Shown here in pieces: positions 1 to 7,887 of a DNA stretch of 64,000 nt; the first letter of the stretch is position 1; each line of letters begins with the position of its first letter. This DNA comes from an uncultured Deefgea sp. (GTDB taxonomy: Bacteria > Pseudomonadota > Gammaproteobacteria > Burkholderiales > Chitinibacteraceae): positions 26,612 to 90,611 of the forward strand of contig NZ_CAMTIA010000007.1 in the NCBI RefSeq assembly GCF_947072475.1, written 5' to 3'. A model generated the notes under the pieces. That model was not told the DNA's origin. It saw nothing but the letters and a program-made list of their open reading frames with translations, and made no database searches. Position numbers and translations under genes: made by a program.

Positions 1-304
1 AGCAAAGCTTTGCTGGCAATACATCATAATATCGTCTTGATCGTGGGTCTGGGGCTGCTAATCCCCTGTATCAAGCCGAGTGAGGAACAAGCGGGGCGGG
101 GTTTTTGCGTTCATTGTTTGAGGCCGCAGGCCGAGTTTTGAGCGCAACCGCCTCGATTGTCCGCAGCGAGGGCACCGACGCAGTCGGCGCAGATACCGGG
201 GGCTGCTTTGGGGTGAAGGGGGCTTTGCAGAAGCAAAACCCCCTTCCTGCCCGCGCGGCGGAACGCGCTCCAAAAACCACGCGGCGCAGCCGCATAAAAA
301 ACAA
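1..304. other. GC-rich non-coding, repeat-like stretch at left edge
   Basis: No convincing gene. The stretch begins with a perfect 14-bp palindrome (positions 1-14) and becomes markedly GC-rich from about 90 to 290. Both strands are open for 70-80 codons there, but the translations are rich in R, A, P and S, have no ribosome-binding site and show no domain. GC-rich tracts can stay open by chance. From memory, similar low-complexity translations are annotated as spurious ORFs in related genomes, which would make this a dispersed repeat; that is a recollection, not a search result. Confidence 0.35.
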
Positions 305-329
305 AACCGCCGGGGTTAATCTGGCGGTT
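293..329 (-). terminator. Rho-independent terminator candidate
   Basis: Stem AACCGCC (305-311) pairs with GGCGGTT (323-329) around an 11-nt loop. Read on the minus strand it is followed by a T-rich run (304 down to 293). It lies downstream of the minus-strand DUF4145-type gene and could end that transcript. Confidence 0.45.
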
Positions 330-345
330 GTTGGGTTGCGGTAAA

Positions 346-377
346 CGTTGGGCTACGCAAGCTTAGCCCAACCTACG
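346..377. repeat. Short palindromic dispersed repeat (GTTGGGCT...AGCCCAAC type)
   Basis: An imperfect palindrome with arms GTTGGGCTA and TAGCCCAAC around a central AAGCTT, followed by CTACG. The arrangement matches a short intergenic repeat type I remember from many proteobacterial genomes, where TTGGGCT/AGCCCAA arms end in CCTACG. It resembles the element pair at 1219-1303 in design but not in stem sequence. Confidence 0.55.
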
Positions 378-418
378 GCGCTACGGTGATACAAAAGCAT
401 TGCGACGTGCACGATAAT

Positions 419-1186
419 TTATCTTGCCTTTACAGCATCGCGATTAATATGTTGAGCATGAAGCTTTAATTCTTGAGTTTCTCGCTCAATACTAGGATCT
501 ATAAATACTTTATCAAGAATTAATTTCAATGTTTTAAATGCAAATGCAACTTCATATTCTTGAAGTTCGCCTTCATGACTAGCTTCATTACCAAGCCATT
601 TAATCGCCATCAAAAATTCTTTTATTTTTTCATTTTCTTCTTTTAATGCTTCAATTCTTTTATGCAGTCTAACCCCTTTACCATCAGGATCAATACTATT
701 CATTACTTCTTCAACAACCACTCTGAGTTTATTTCCACAGGATGCGAAATCACAATAAGCCAAAGCAAACGCATCATTTATTTTAACTTTAATTTCACTA
801 GGAATCCATTCAGCAATTAAAAATTGCGGAATGGGCGGGTGAAAATATTTTGGCTTATATTCAGTAACATAGTCTCGACTATAACCATCCTCATCTTCAA
901 ATTGAACTTCAGAAACACGTCCATCGCCTAGACAAAAAACTTCATTAGAGCAGTTTTTACAATTCAAAACAGCTGAGAAATTTGACTCAATCCATTCAAC
1001 TTCCCAACTGGGATCATCATGCTCAAGCTTAGACTTTTCAGTCTCAGATGAAGTAATATTTTTAGTATATAAAATCCCAACATAACAAAATGGGCACGAT
1101 AAATTACAGCAACCGCTTTCTGGTATAGGTTTAATGAAATTAGTTCTCTTATATCTAGGACGCTCGCTTTCAATTTCATCACTCAC
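419..1186 (-). CDS. DUF4145-type hypothetical protein
   Basis: About 255 residues. The N-terminal part has two pairs of cysteines (CCNLSCPFCY, then NCKNCSNEVFC) suggesting a zinc-ribbon-like module. The C-terminal half (AFALAYCDF, RLHKRIEALK, KWLGNEASHEG) has the pattern of the DUF4145 helical domain, common in accessory and defence-associated proteins of unknown function. The frame is open upstream to 1267, but those 27 codons run into a dispersed repeat. A GTG at 1186 preceded by AAGGA with a 7-nt spacer is the better start. The gene is clearly more AT-rich than its neighbours and stands alone between repeats, suggesting transfer. The domain is fairly likely; the function is unknown. Confidence 0.7.
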   Translation of the reverse strand: MSDEIESERPRYKRTNFIKPIPESGCCNLSCPFCYVGILYTKNITSSETEKSKLEHDDPSWEVEWIESNFSAVLNCKNCSNEVFCLGDGRVSEVQFEDEDGYSRDYVTEYKPKYFHPPIPQFLIAEWIPSEIKVKINDAFALAYCDFASCGNKLRVVVEEVMNSIDPDGKGVRLHKRIEALKEENEKIKEFLMAIKWLGNEASHEGELQEYEVAFAFKTLKLILDKVFIDPSIERETQELKLHAQHINRDAVKAR

Positions 1187-1218
1187 ATGTAAATCCTTGT
1201 CATAAACATAAATCTGTG

Positions 1219-1303
1219 CGTAGGGTGGAATAACTGAAAGGCATTCCACCGATTTGCGAACTATCAATAAAACGGTGGAATGCGCGCAGCTTTCGCACCC
1301 TAC
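1219..1303. repeat. Inverted pair of ~31-bp dispersed repeats
   Basis: Two inverted copies, 1219-1251 and 1273-1303, share the ends GTAGGGTG and GCATTCCACCG and are separated by about 21 bp. Each copy is itself partly palindromic (GGTGGAAT/ATTCCACC). I recognise the type GTAGGGTGGAAT...GCATTCCACC as a common short repeat of proteobacterial intergenic DNA, but have not checked this. It lies between trpS and the DUF4145-type gene. Confidence 0.6.
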
Positions 1304-1330
1304 ATTTCATTTCGCCCATTCATGAAATAA

Positions 1331-1349
1331 GGCGCAACAACATTGCGCC
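1331..1349 (-). terminator. Terminator candidate downstream of trpS
   Basis: Hairpin GGCGCAA (1331-1337)/TTGCGCC (1343-1349), about 10 bp beyond the trpS stop codon. On the minus strand it is followed by TTATTT, a weak U tract. Confidence 0.4.
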
Positions 1350-1358
1350 TCAGTCTCA

Positions 1359-2648
1359 TCACTCCACCATCAACACCACCAGCGCCGCAGCCACATCATC
1401 GGCACTCACGCCTTCGGCCAAGGCCACTGGCGCGTCAGGCAAGGCGGTGATGCCTTCTTTTTTCAAACGCCCCACCCATTGCCCAGCGTCTTTACCCGAG
1501 GCAAAGCCGGAACTGGTCAATAGCAAACGCCCGGCTGCATCGCTGAAGTTGAAGTAGAACTGGCCGTCTTCAAGGCGGAATTGCTTGAACGTTGGCAAGG
1601 CGATTTTGACGGCTTTTTCTTTGACTGCCGGCAGCGCGTTCATTTTGCGCAGACCGACTGCTTCGCGCACTTGCTTAAGTAGTGGCGCGGCAATCGCGCG
1701 CGCTTTCATCGCACCAATCTGCAGCAATTCTTCGATTTGCTCAGGATGCGCCATCAGTTCTTGGTATTTCTCGCGCATTGGGCCAATGCGGCTTTCGATC
1801 AGTTCAATTGTGTGCTTTTTCGCGTCGCCCCAGCCAAGGCCAGCGACTAGATCGGCGCGGAATTTCGCGGCCTGTTCTGGCGTCGCGAACGCCTCGTAAA
1901 TCGTCACCAAATGGCATTCTGGGTCTTTCGGTTCGCCCGGCAGTAGGCTGTTGGTGACAATCTTGGCCACGGCATCTTTGAGCGCTTTAGCGCCGCCTTC
2001 AAATAGCGGAATGGTGTTGTCGTAGGATTTACTCATTTTGCGACCGTCGAGCCCCGGCAGCGTGGCGACTTGCTCTTCAATGTGTGCTTCGGGCAGGACG
2101 AAGAAATCTTTGCCTTGGCCGAATAAGTGATTGAAACGCGCAGCAACGTCGCGGGTCATTTCAATGTGCTGAATTTGATCGCGACCAACCGGCACTTTAT
2201 GCGGGTTAAACAGCAAAATATCCGCCGCCATCAAAATCGGGTAGCAGAACAAGCCCATGGTGATGCCCGCATCGGGATCTTCACCGGCTGCTTCGTTGGC
2301 ATCGGTTGCGCCTTTGTAGGCGTGGGCGCGGTTCATTTGCCCTTTGGCGGTGACGCAAGTGAGCAGCCAGTTGAGTTCGGTTACTTCCGGCACGTCCGAT
2401 TGGCGATAGAACGTCACGCGCTCAGGGTCTAGCCCCGCAGCCAACCATGTCGCAGCGATTTCAAGGCGCGAGCGCTCAATGCGGGCGGGATCATCGCACT
2501 TAATCAGCGCGTGATAATCGGCCATAAAAAAGAAGCAGTCGGTATTGGACTGTTGGCTGGCGACAATCGCTGGGCGAATCGCGCCCACATAATTACCCAA
2601 ATGCGGTGTACCCGTGGTGGTAATGCCCGTTAAAACACGCAAACTCAT
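1359..2648 (-). CDS. trpS: Tryptophan--tRNA ligase with C-terminal extension
   Basis: Charges tRNA-Trp with tryptophan in the cytoplasm. The class I signatures are present: the HIGH-type motif in TGTPHLGNY (about residues 14-20) and the KMSKS loop in [10 protein letters not shown] (about 204-208). At 429 residues it is roughly 90 longer than the usual bacterial TrpRS of about 330-340. The surplus lies at the C terminus: from about residue 345 there is a domain with [12 protein letters not shown] and LLLTSSGF followed by a short helix. This resembles the two-strand-plus-helix unit of YegP/DUF1508 proteins. The start is an ATG with an A/T-rich leader. It is a single gene with repeats on its downstream side. 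Confidence 0.95.
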   Translation of the reverse strand: MSLRVLTGITTTGTPHLGNYVGAIRPAIVASQQSNTDCFFFMADYHALIKCDDPARIERSRLEIAATWLAAGLDPERVTFYRQSDVPEVTELNWLLTCVTAKGQMNRAHAYKGATDANEAAGEDPDAGITMGLFCYPILMAADILLFNPHKVPVGRDQIQHIEMTRDVAARFNHLFGQGKDFFVLPEAHIEEQVATLPGLDGRKMSKSYDNTIPLFEGGAKALKDAVAKIVTNSLLPGEPKDPECHLVTIYEAFATPEQAAKFRADLVAGLGWGDAKKHTIELIESRIGPMREKYQELMAHPEQIEELLQIGAMKARAIAAPLLKQVREAVGLRKMNALPAVKEKAVKIALPTFKQFRLEDGQFYFNFSDAAGRLLLTSSGFASGKDAGQWVGRLKKEGITALPDAPVALAEGVSADDVAAALVVLMVE

Positions 2649-2961
2649 TATTTTTTCCTCAAACTAAAACCGTGCCAGCCCCTGCAAATGGCAGAAAGCA
2701 AATTGATGGCGGCAAGTCTAGCAGGCGGCGCAGCAAAACCATAGCGTCTGTGCGCTGGCGCGGGGTTTATGCCAAGACGCAGTCAGCGAATGCCATCACG
2801 ACACTGGCCAAGGCCGTCAACGGTTATCTGGCTCGGGCTTGCTTTAGCGCAGAGCTTGTCGATGCGATGACTTATTTTGCCGATTTGATCGCCAGACATT
2901 AAGCACAAAGCGCGCTAAGTCGCCGATAATCACAGCACTTATTTCAATTGGACTCACCACG
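2649..2961. other. Intergenic region between divergent trpS and cutC
   Basis: About 313 bp that must carry the promoters of trpS (minus) and cutC (plus). A 76-codon plus-strand frame starting at GTG 2672 exists, but it has no ribosome-binding site and no recognisable domain, so it is not called as a gene. No repeat or strong hairpin is seen. Confidence 0.4.
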
Positions 2962-3738
2962 ATGAACGCCACTGCTCACTCTGCCATCACCCTCGAAATT
3001 TGCGCCGGTTCGGTGACGTCCTGCCTTGCAGCACAAGAAGGCGGCGCGCAGCGCGTTGAGTTTTGCGACAACTTGCTCGAAGGCGGCACCACGCCGTCGT
3101 ACGGCCAGCTTGCCGCAGCGCGCGATCGCTTATGGATTACTTTGAACGTGATCATCCGCCCACGCGGCGGCGATTTTTTGTATAGCGATTTGGAATTTGA
3201 AGTGATGGAGCGCGATGTATTGGCGTGTAAAAAGATAGGGGTGGATGGTATTGTCATCGGCCTATTAACCAGCGATGGCCGCATCGATATACCCCGCACC
3301 AAGCGCTTGGTTGAGCTGGCAGCACCAATGCCAGTGACGTTTCACCGTGCTTTTGATGTGGCTTGCGATCCGGTGCAAGCGCTAGAAGACATCATTAGCG
3401 CGGGCTGTGTTCGACTGCTCTCCAGCGGCCAAGCGGCCAGCGCACTCGAAGGCGCGGCTTTACTGCAGCAACTGCAAGCGCAAGCGGGCGATCGATTGAT
3501 CGTCATGCCGGGCGCTGGCGTGCGTGGCCACAATATCGCCGAACTGGTGGCAGCAACCGGCTGTAATGAGTTTCATAGTTCAGGCCGTGCGCCATTCCCA
3601 AGTGGCATGGTTTACCGTAATCCCAACGTTAAAATGGGTGCGCCCGGGCAAGATGAATACAGCGTGGTGGAGACCGATCCGCAACTGGTGCGTGAATTAC
3701 TCAGCAACGCGCAAAATGCCGCCGCGCTGCGTAGTTAA
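2962..3738 (+). CDS. cutC: CutC family protein (copper homeostasis / TIM-barrel)
   Basis: 258 residues, close to the family length of about 250. The N terminus ITLEICAGSVTSCLAAQ and the segments RVEFCDNLLEGGTTPSYG, VIIRPRGGDFLYSD and VMPGAGVRGHNI are characteristic of CutC, a cytoplasmic TIM-barrel protein. The family was named from copper-tolerance phenotypes in E. coli, but its biochemical role is unsettled. The start ATG is preceded by only a weak ribosome-binding site. It sits alone between trpS (divergent) and bdhA (same strand, 94 bp away). No copper transporter or regulator is adjacent, so context adds nothing to the copper assignment. Confidence 0.92.
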   Translation: MNATAHSAITLEICAGSVTSCLAAQEGGAQRVEFCDNLLEGGTTPSYGQLAAARDRLWITLNVIIRPRGGDFLYSDLEFEVMERDVLACKKIGVDGIVIGLLTSDGRIDIPRTKRLVELAAPMPVTFHRAFDVACDPVQALEDIISAGCVRLLSSGQAASALEGAALLQQLQAQAGDRLIVMPGAGVRGHNIAELVAATGCNEFHSSGRAPFPSGMVYRNPNVKMGAPGQDEYSVVETDPQLVRELLSNAQNAAALRS

Positions 3739-3832
3739 TGTCTAGAAATTGACATAAAACTTTCATTACCACCTGTTTATCCTGCGCATTTGCTGTATGT
3801 TATTAGCTATGCCAACTCGCGCAGGATGAATC

Positions 3833-4618
3833 ATGTCACTTCAAAATAAAGTTGCTTTGATTACGGGCTCAACCAGCGGTATTGGTCTGGGCATTGCGCG
3901 CGCTTTAGCCGAGCAAGGCGCGACAATTATTCTCAATGGTTTAGGCGATCCGGCGCAAATTGAATCCATCCGCGCCAATTTAGCCGTCGAATTTGCCACC
4001 CCAGTACATTTTATCGCTGCTGACCTAAGTAAAACCGCCGCAGTGGAAGACTTAATGCAGCAAATCGATGCGCTATGTGGCCGCGTGGATATTTTGGTTA
4101 ACAATGCCGGTATGCAGTTTGTTAGCCCGATCGAAGACTTCCCGCCGGAAAAATACGATTTAATTATCGCGCTCAATTTATCTGCCGCCTTTCACACCAT
4201 ACGCCTGGCTGTTCCCGGCATGAAAGCACGCGGCTGGGGCCGCATTATCAATATCGCCTCAGCGCATGCCTTAGTCGCCTCGCCATTTAAATCGGCGTAT
4301 GTGGCGTCAAAACACGCCGTGCTAGGGCTGACTAAAACCGTAGCGCTTGAGCTCGCCGAACACGGCATTACCGCCAACGCCATTTGCCCCGGCTATGTAA
4401 TGACGCCGCTGGTGCAGCAACAAATCCCCGATACCGCCAAAGCGCGTGGCATTAGCGAAGCTGCGGTGATTCGCGACGTGTTGCTCGCCGCACAGCCAAC
4501 CAAACGCTTTGTTGAAGTCGATGAACTGGGCGCTTTAGCCAGTTTCTTATGCAGCGATGGCGCGCGCTCTATCACCGGTGCCGCACTGCCGGTCGATGGC
4601 GGCTGGACAGCGCATTAA
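3833..4618 (+). CDS. bdhA: 3-hydroxybutyrate dehydrogenase (SDR family)
   Basis: Oxidises (R)-3-hydroxybutyrate to acetoacetate with NAD, the last step in using polyhydroxybutyrate. It is a classical short-chain dehydrogenase of 261 residues: cofactor motif TGSTSGIG (about 11-18), NNAG (about 90-93), and active-site YVASK. The C-terminal stretch QQQIPDTAKARGI and the ending LPVDGGWTAH are typical of the 3-hydroxybutyrate dehydrogenase subfamily rather than of general SDRs. AGGATG lies 6-7 nt before the ATG. The patatin-like gene follows 89 bp downstream on the same strand, which fits a lipid or PHB turnover unit. Confidence 0.9.
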   Translation: MSLQNKVALITGSTSGIGLGIARALAEQGATIILNGLGDPAQIESIRANLAVEFATPVHFIAADLSKTAAVEDLMQQIDALCGRVDILVNNAGMQFVSPIEDFPPEKYDLIIALNLSAAFHTIRLAVPGMKARGWGRIINIASAHALVASPFKSAYVASKHAVLGLTKTVALELAEHGITANAICPGYVMTPLVQQQIPDTAKARGISEAAVIRDVLLAAQPTKRFVEVDELGALASFLCSDGARSITGAALPVDGGWTAH

Positions 4619-4670
4619 TCAGAATCACTGTTTTTAGCGACTGCAAGTGCATGCGTGACAGTCGGGAATG

Positions 4671-4694
4671 CGGATAAACGGATAAACGGATAAA
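4671..4694 (+). repeat. Octamer tandem repeat (CGGATAAA x3) in a 5' leader
   Basis: Three perfect head-to-tail copies of CGGATAAA (4671-4678, 4679-4686, 4687-4694), ending just before the GAGG ribosome-binding site of the patatin-like gene. Such a tract could change copy number by slipped-strand mispairing and so alter leader length or promoter spacing; that role is inferred. Confidence 0.7.
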
Positions 4695-4707
4695 CCGAGG
4701 ATCAATC

Positions 4708-5799
4708 ATGAGCAAAAAGAAAATCGCGATCACCTGCCAAGGCGGCGGCAGCCAAACTGCCTTTACTGCGGGTGCGCTCAAAGCCTTGTACGACAATGGT
4801 TTTGCCGAGCACTATGAATTAGTCAGCATTACCGGCACCTCGGGCGGCGCGCTGTGCGCCACGCTGATTTGGTACGCCCTACTGAAAAAAGACGCTTACA
4901 TTCCACAGCGCATGCTCGACCTGTGGGCCGACAATACCGCGCAATCGGATGCCGAATTAAGATTCAATAATTACTTAGTAGACGCAATGCGTAAGGTCAA
5001 TAGCGGGCAAATGCCGCAATTTAATATCAGCCCCTACTCGCCCATAATGCAAATGATGAGCAGCATGACCGGCAAGCAATTTCGGCCAAACTTTACCGAC
5101 TTTCGCGCCTTGCTCGAATCGCATATCGATTTTGCTGAACTCAAGGCCATGGGGGCCAATACCGAAATGCCCGCGCTGATTTTGGGTGCGGCCGAAGTGT
5201 TAACCGGACAATTGGCGAAATTTAATTCCCGCACCGAGGCGATTCGCGTCGAGCATATTTTATCGTCGTGCGCAGTGCCGAATATTTTTGAAGCGGTTGA
5301 ATTTGATGGCCACGCGTATTGGGATGGTTTGTTTTCTGACAACCCGCCCATTGATGAAGTGATCAAACCGGTTTATGTTGGCGAAAACAATCTGCCGGAT
5401 GAAATTTGGGTAATTAAAATCAACCCCAATGGCTGCAAAGCAGTGCCCAAATCCCCTGAGGCCATTAGCGATCGGCGCAATGAAATGATCGGCAATATGT
5501 CTTTATTTCAGCAGCTGACCAGCATTCGCACCCTGAATGAATTACTGCTCAATCACGCCTTTACGCCCGAATTTTTAGCAAAAAACGGCGTAAAAGAACC
5601 CGTCAAGCTACCGCGCTGCCTCAGTAGCGACGATATTCGCCCCTACCATATTCCATTTATTGAGATGTCTGAGGCGCTGCAAAGCACTTTAGATTATGAA
5701 AGCAAGCTCGATCGCAGCCCAAAAAATATCCAGAAATTAATGCACGACGGCGAGCAACAAGCTAGGCTATTTCTTGCAGAAAGACGGGCGGCGGCGTAA
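4708..5799 (+). CDS. Patatin-like phospholipase
   Basis: A 363-residue lipid acyl hydrolase of the patatin family with a Ser-Asp dyad. Visible features are the glycine-rich oxyanion loop QGGGSQTAF (about 11-19), the nucleophile elbow GTSGGAL (GxSxG, about 43-49) and the acidic partner in YWDGLFSDNPP (Asp about 210). There is no signal peptide, so it is probably cytoplasmic. A GAGG ribosome-binding site lies 7 nt before the ATG. It follows bdhA on the same strand. Patatin-family enzymes can attack phospholipids and short acyl esters, so a role in lipid or PHB degradation is plausible but not shown. A hairpin just after the stop may terminate the unit. Confidence 0.88.
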   Translation: MSKKKIAITCQGGGSQTAFTAGALKALYDNGFAEHYELVSITGTSGGALCATLIWYALLKKDAYIPQRMLDLWADNTAQSDAELRFNNYLVDAMRKVNSGQMPQFNISPYSPIMQMMSSMTGKQFRPNFTDFRALLESHIDFAELKAMGANTEMPALILGAAEVLTGQLAKFNSRTEAIRVEHILSSCAVPNIFEAVEFDGHAYWDGLFSDNPPIDEVIKPVYVGENNLPDEIWVIKINPNGCKAVPKSPEAISDRRNEMIGNMSLFQQLTSIRTLNELLLNHAFTPEFLAKNGVKEPVKLPRCLSSDDIRPYHIPFIEMSEALQSTLDYESKLDRSPKNIQKLMHDGEQQARLFLAERRAAA

Positions 5800-5813
5800 A
5801 GCCGCTCGTGGCA

Positions 5814-5838
5814 AGGCCAGCTTACCGCTGGCCTATTT
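5814..5838 (+). terminator. Terminator between convergent genes
   Basis: Hairpin GGCCAGC/GCTGGCC with a TTACC loop, followed by TATTTTA. It starts 14 bp after the patatin-like stop and overlaps the stop codon of the convergent oxidoreductase gene. Confidence 0.55.
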
Positions 5839-6884
5839 TAAAGCACCATCACGCGGCGACCTTGCGCGTCGCTTTGAATGGCTAATTCTAAGATTCGCAT
5901 CCCATTCCGCGCCTGCGCCGATGTCACTGGATTGTCCCCAATACCGAGTAAGGCATCACGAACACCGGCGTAATACGCCGCATAATTGCCGGCGGGTAAT
6001 GGCATCGCTTTGACCGAAATTTGATCATTTTGACTTTGAAAATGCTGCGCCTCTCGGGGATCATCCCCCCATGCCGCATGCTCAGGCAATAAACCGGCCT
6101 TTAACCAAGTCTCTTGCGCATCTAGCCCATTGACCGACCATGCGCCTTGTGTGCCCTGCACTAAAAAGCGCGGCGTGCCGCCACTCACCAAGGTGCTCGC
6201 GGCCAAAATCACCCGCATTTTTGGGTAGTGCAAAATCACATGAAAATCATCCACCGCCTGCGCGCCACTGCGCCGCAAAGCCAAATCGGCAGTCACGGCA
6301 TTGGGCATGCCAAATAGCTGCAAAGTCTGGTCAATTAAATGCGGACCTAAGTCATACCACAGCCCAGCACCCGCAATATTCGCTTCGCGCCAACGCGCTT
6401 TAACCTCGGGGCGGTAGCGATCAAAACGCGAAGTAAATTCAACCACATCGCCTAAAACGCCACTTTGCAGCGTTTCACTCAAAGCAATAAAGTCATTATC
6501 CCAGCGCCGATTATGAAACACCGATAGCAATAATCCCGCTTGCTCGGCGCGCACTGATAAGTCTTCTGCTTCACGCACATTCAAAGTAAAAGGCTTATCA
6601 ATCACCACATGTTTACCCGCCGCCATAGCGGCACGCGCCAAGGGATAATGCGCATCATTGGGCGCAGCGATAACGACTAAATCTAAACCGGGATGCGCCA
6701 ATAAGCGATCTGGCTCGGTTTTGACCACAATATCCGGCCAATCGGCCAGCACGTCCGCAGGGCGTGAGCTGGCAATGGCGACCAAATGCAATCCCGGTGT
6801 CGCATTAATCAGGGGAGCATGAAAAGTTTTACCCGCGTAGCCATAACCAATCAGGCCTACGCGCAAAGTTTTGGTCTTTGGCAT
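5838..6884 (-). CDS. ydgJ: Gfo/Idh/MocA family oxidoreductase (YdgJ-like)
   Basis: An NAD(P)-dependent oxidoreductase, 348 residues from the chosen start. The N terminus MPKTKTLRVGLIGYGYAGK is a Rossmann glycine motif. DKPFT (catalytic-lysine region of the family), SVFHNRRWD and GLWYDLGPHLIDQ follow; these match E. coli YdgJ closely as I remember it. The frame is open upstream to 6935, but the ATG at 6884 places the Rossmann motif at the usual distance from the N terminus. The substrate is unknown, probably a sugar or cyclitol. It is convergent with the patatin-like gene and not in an obvious operon. Confidence 0.85.
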   Translation of the reverse strand: MPKTKTLRVGLIGYGYAGKTFHAPLINATPGLHLVAIASSRPADVLADWPDIVVKTEPDRLLAHPGLDLVVIAAPNDAHYPLARAAMAAGKHVVIDKPFTLNVREAEDLSVRAEQAGLLLSVFHNRRWDNDFIALSETLQSGVLGDVVEFTSRFDRYRPEVKARWREANIAGAGLWYDLGPHLIDQTLQLFGMPNAVTADLALRRSGAQAVDDFHVILHYPKMRVILAASTLVSGGTPRFLVQGTQGAWSVNGLDAQETWLKAGLLPEHAAWGDDPREAQHFQSQNDQISVKAMPLPAGNYAAYYAGVRDALLGIGDNPVTSAQARNGMRILELAIQSDAQGRRVMVL

Positions 6885-7195
6885 AAGTACTCGTGCAAAA
6901 AATTTTATGGCAAGACGTAAAGGCCAATAAGACATCCAGTACGACTAGGCGATACAACGATGCAAAAACGCTGTTACGGGTCTACTTACGTCTTCAAAAT
7001 TGAATCACTGAGTGTTGCTTATATCGCAAATGAAAACCCTTGTCGCTAAGTTAATACCGCAGGCCGACGCATTAACCGCGCCGATTATTACTGACAAAAT
7101 GCAAGCTAAGCCGTATTAATTGCGGGCATTAATTTAAAGCTTTGTTTTTTATCGCAGAATAATTAAGCCATTAAAAACATTTAAACCACGCCAAT
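6885..7195. other. Intergenic region, no gene seen
   Basis: About 310 bp, AT-rich on the right side. A 29-codon plus-strand frame at 7030-7119 has no ribosome-binding site and is not called. Nothing else is recognisable; the ydgJ-like promoter should lie at the left end. Confidence 0.35.
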
Positions 7196-7663
7196 TTAAA
7201 TCGCCACAATCGGTGAATATTGCCACAACATATCCACATGAGAAATATCATCTTCAAGATAAGGCGCAGAGACGGTGGCAAAGCCACTTTTGGCGTAAAA
7301 ACCTTGCAAATGCGCTTGTGCCCCAATTTTATTATTCATACCAGGGTATTGCTCGGCAGCCCCTTTTAAACCGCGTTCTATCAATTGATACCCAAGACCA
7401 GTACCGCGAAAATCAGCCTGCGTAATCACCCGACCCAAAGAAGGTTCGGCGTATTTCAATCCCGGTGGCACCAACCGTAAACAAGCAACTAAACGATCAT
7501 CGCAATACGCTAATAAATGCGTTGCGACTAAATCCAAATCATCGATATCGGCATAAGCACACGCCTGCTCAACAATAAATACTTGCTGTCTGAGTTGTAA
7601 ATATTGAAACAATCTCGGGGTATCAAATTCATCAAAAGCCAACCAGCGCCAAACTATCTTCAT
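7196..7663 (-). CDS. elaA: GNAT N-acetyltransferase, ElaA-like
   Basis: About 155 residues with the single-domain GNAT fold. LRQQVFIVEQ (substrate side), LGRVITQADFRGTGLGYQLI (motif A acetyl-CoA loop, here RGTGLG) and FYAKSGF (motif B) follow the pattern of E. coli ElaA, an acetyltransferase of unknown substrate. The frame extends to a TTG at 7675. The ATG at 7663 has GAG 7 nt upstream and is preferred; the ATG at 7666 is the alternative. No operon partner. Confidence 0.82.
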   Translation of the reverse strand: MKIVWRWLAFDEFDTPRLFQYLQLRQQVFIVEQACAYADIDDLDLVATHLLAYCDDRLVACLRLVPPGLKYAEPSLGRVITQADFRGTGLGYQLIERGLKGAAEQYPGMNNKIGAQAHLQGFYAKSGFATVSAPYLEDDISHVDMLWQYSPIVAI

Positions 7664-7821
7664 CATTACACTCAAAATAAATCAATTACATCGATCATAA
7701 AAAAATGCGGCATGCAATAAAAGCCAAATGCTGACTTCAATCGTTCGCATTTATTTCAACAGGCAAAACATTTGCAAGCCCATCAACGGCGACGATGCCA
7801 TCGCTGATCAGCATCTGCCTA

Positions 7822-7870
7822 TAAAAAAAGCATCACTTCCTGAATAACACAGGATTAATGATGCTTTTAG
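7822..7870 (-). terminator. Terminator downstream of argH
   Basis: Stem AAAGCATCA pairs with TGATGCTTT around a 23-nt loop (which has its own CCTG/CAGG pairing). A run of seven A on the plus strand supplies the U tract for minus-strand transcription. It lies just past the argH stop codon. Confidence 0.7.
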
Positions 7871-7887
7871 AGCCGGCTAAGGTCAAT

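Noticed and set aside
71..344. Open frames of 70-80 codons on both strands at the left edge
   Set aside because: GC-rich, low-complexity translations, no ribosome-binding site, overlapping on both strands; more likely repeat DNA.
2672..2902. 76-codon plus-strand frame between trpS and cutC
   Set aside because: GTG start without a ribosome-binding site and no recognisable domain; lies where two divergent promoters are needed.
7030..7119. 29-codon frame in the gap before the ElaA-like gene
   Set aside because: Very short, no ribosome-binding site, no family.
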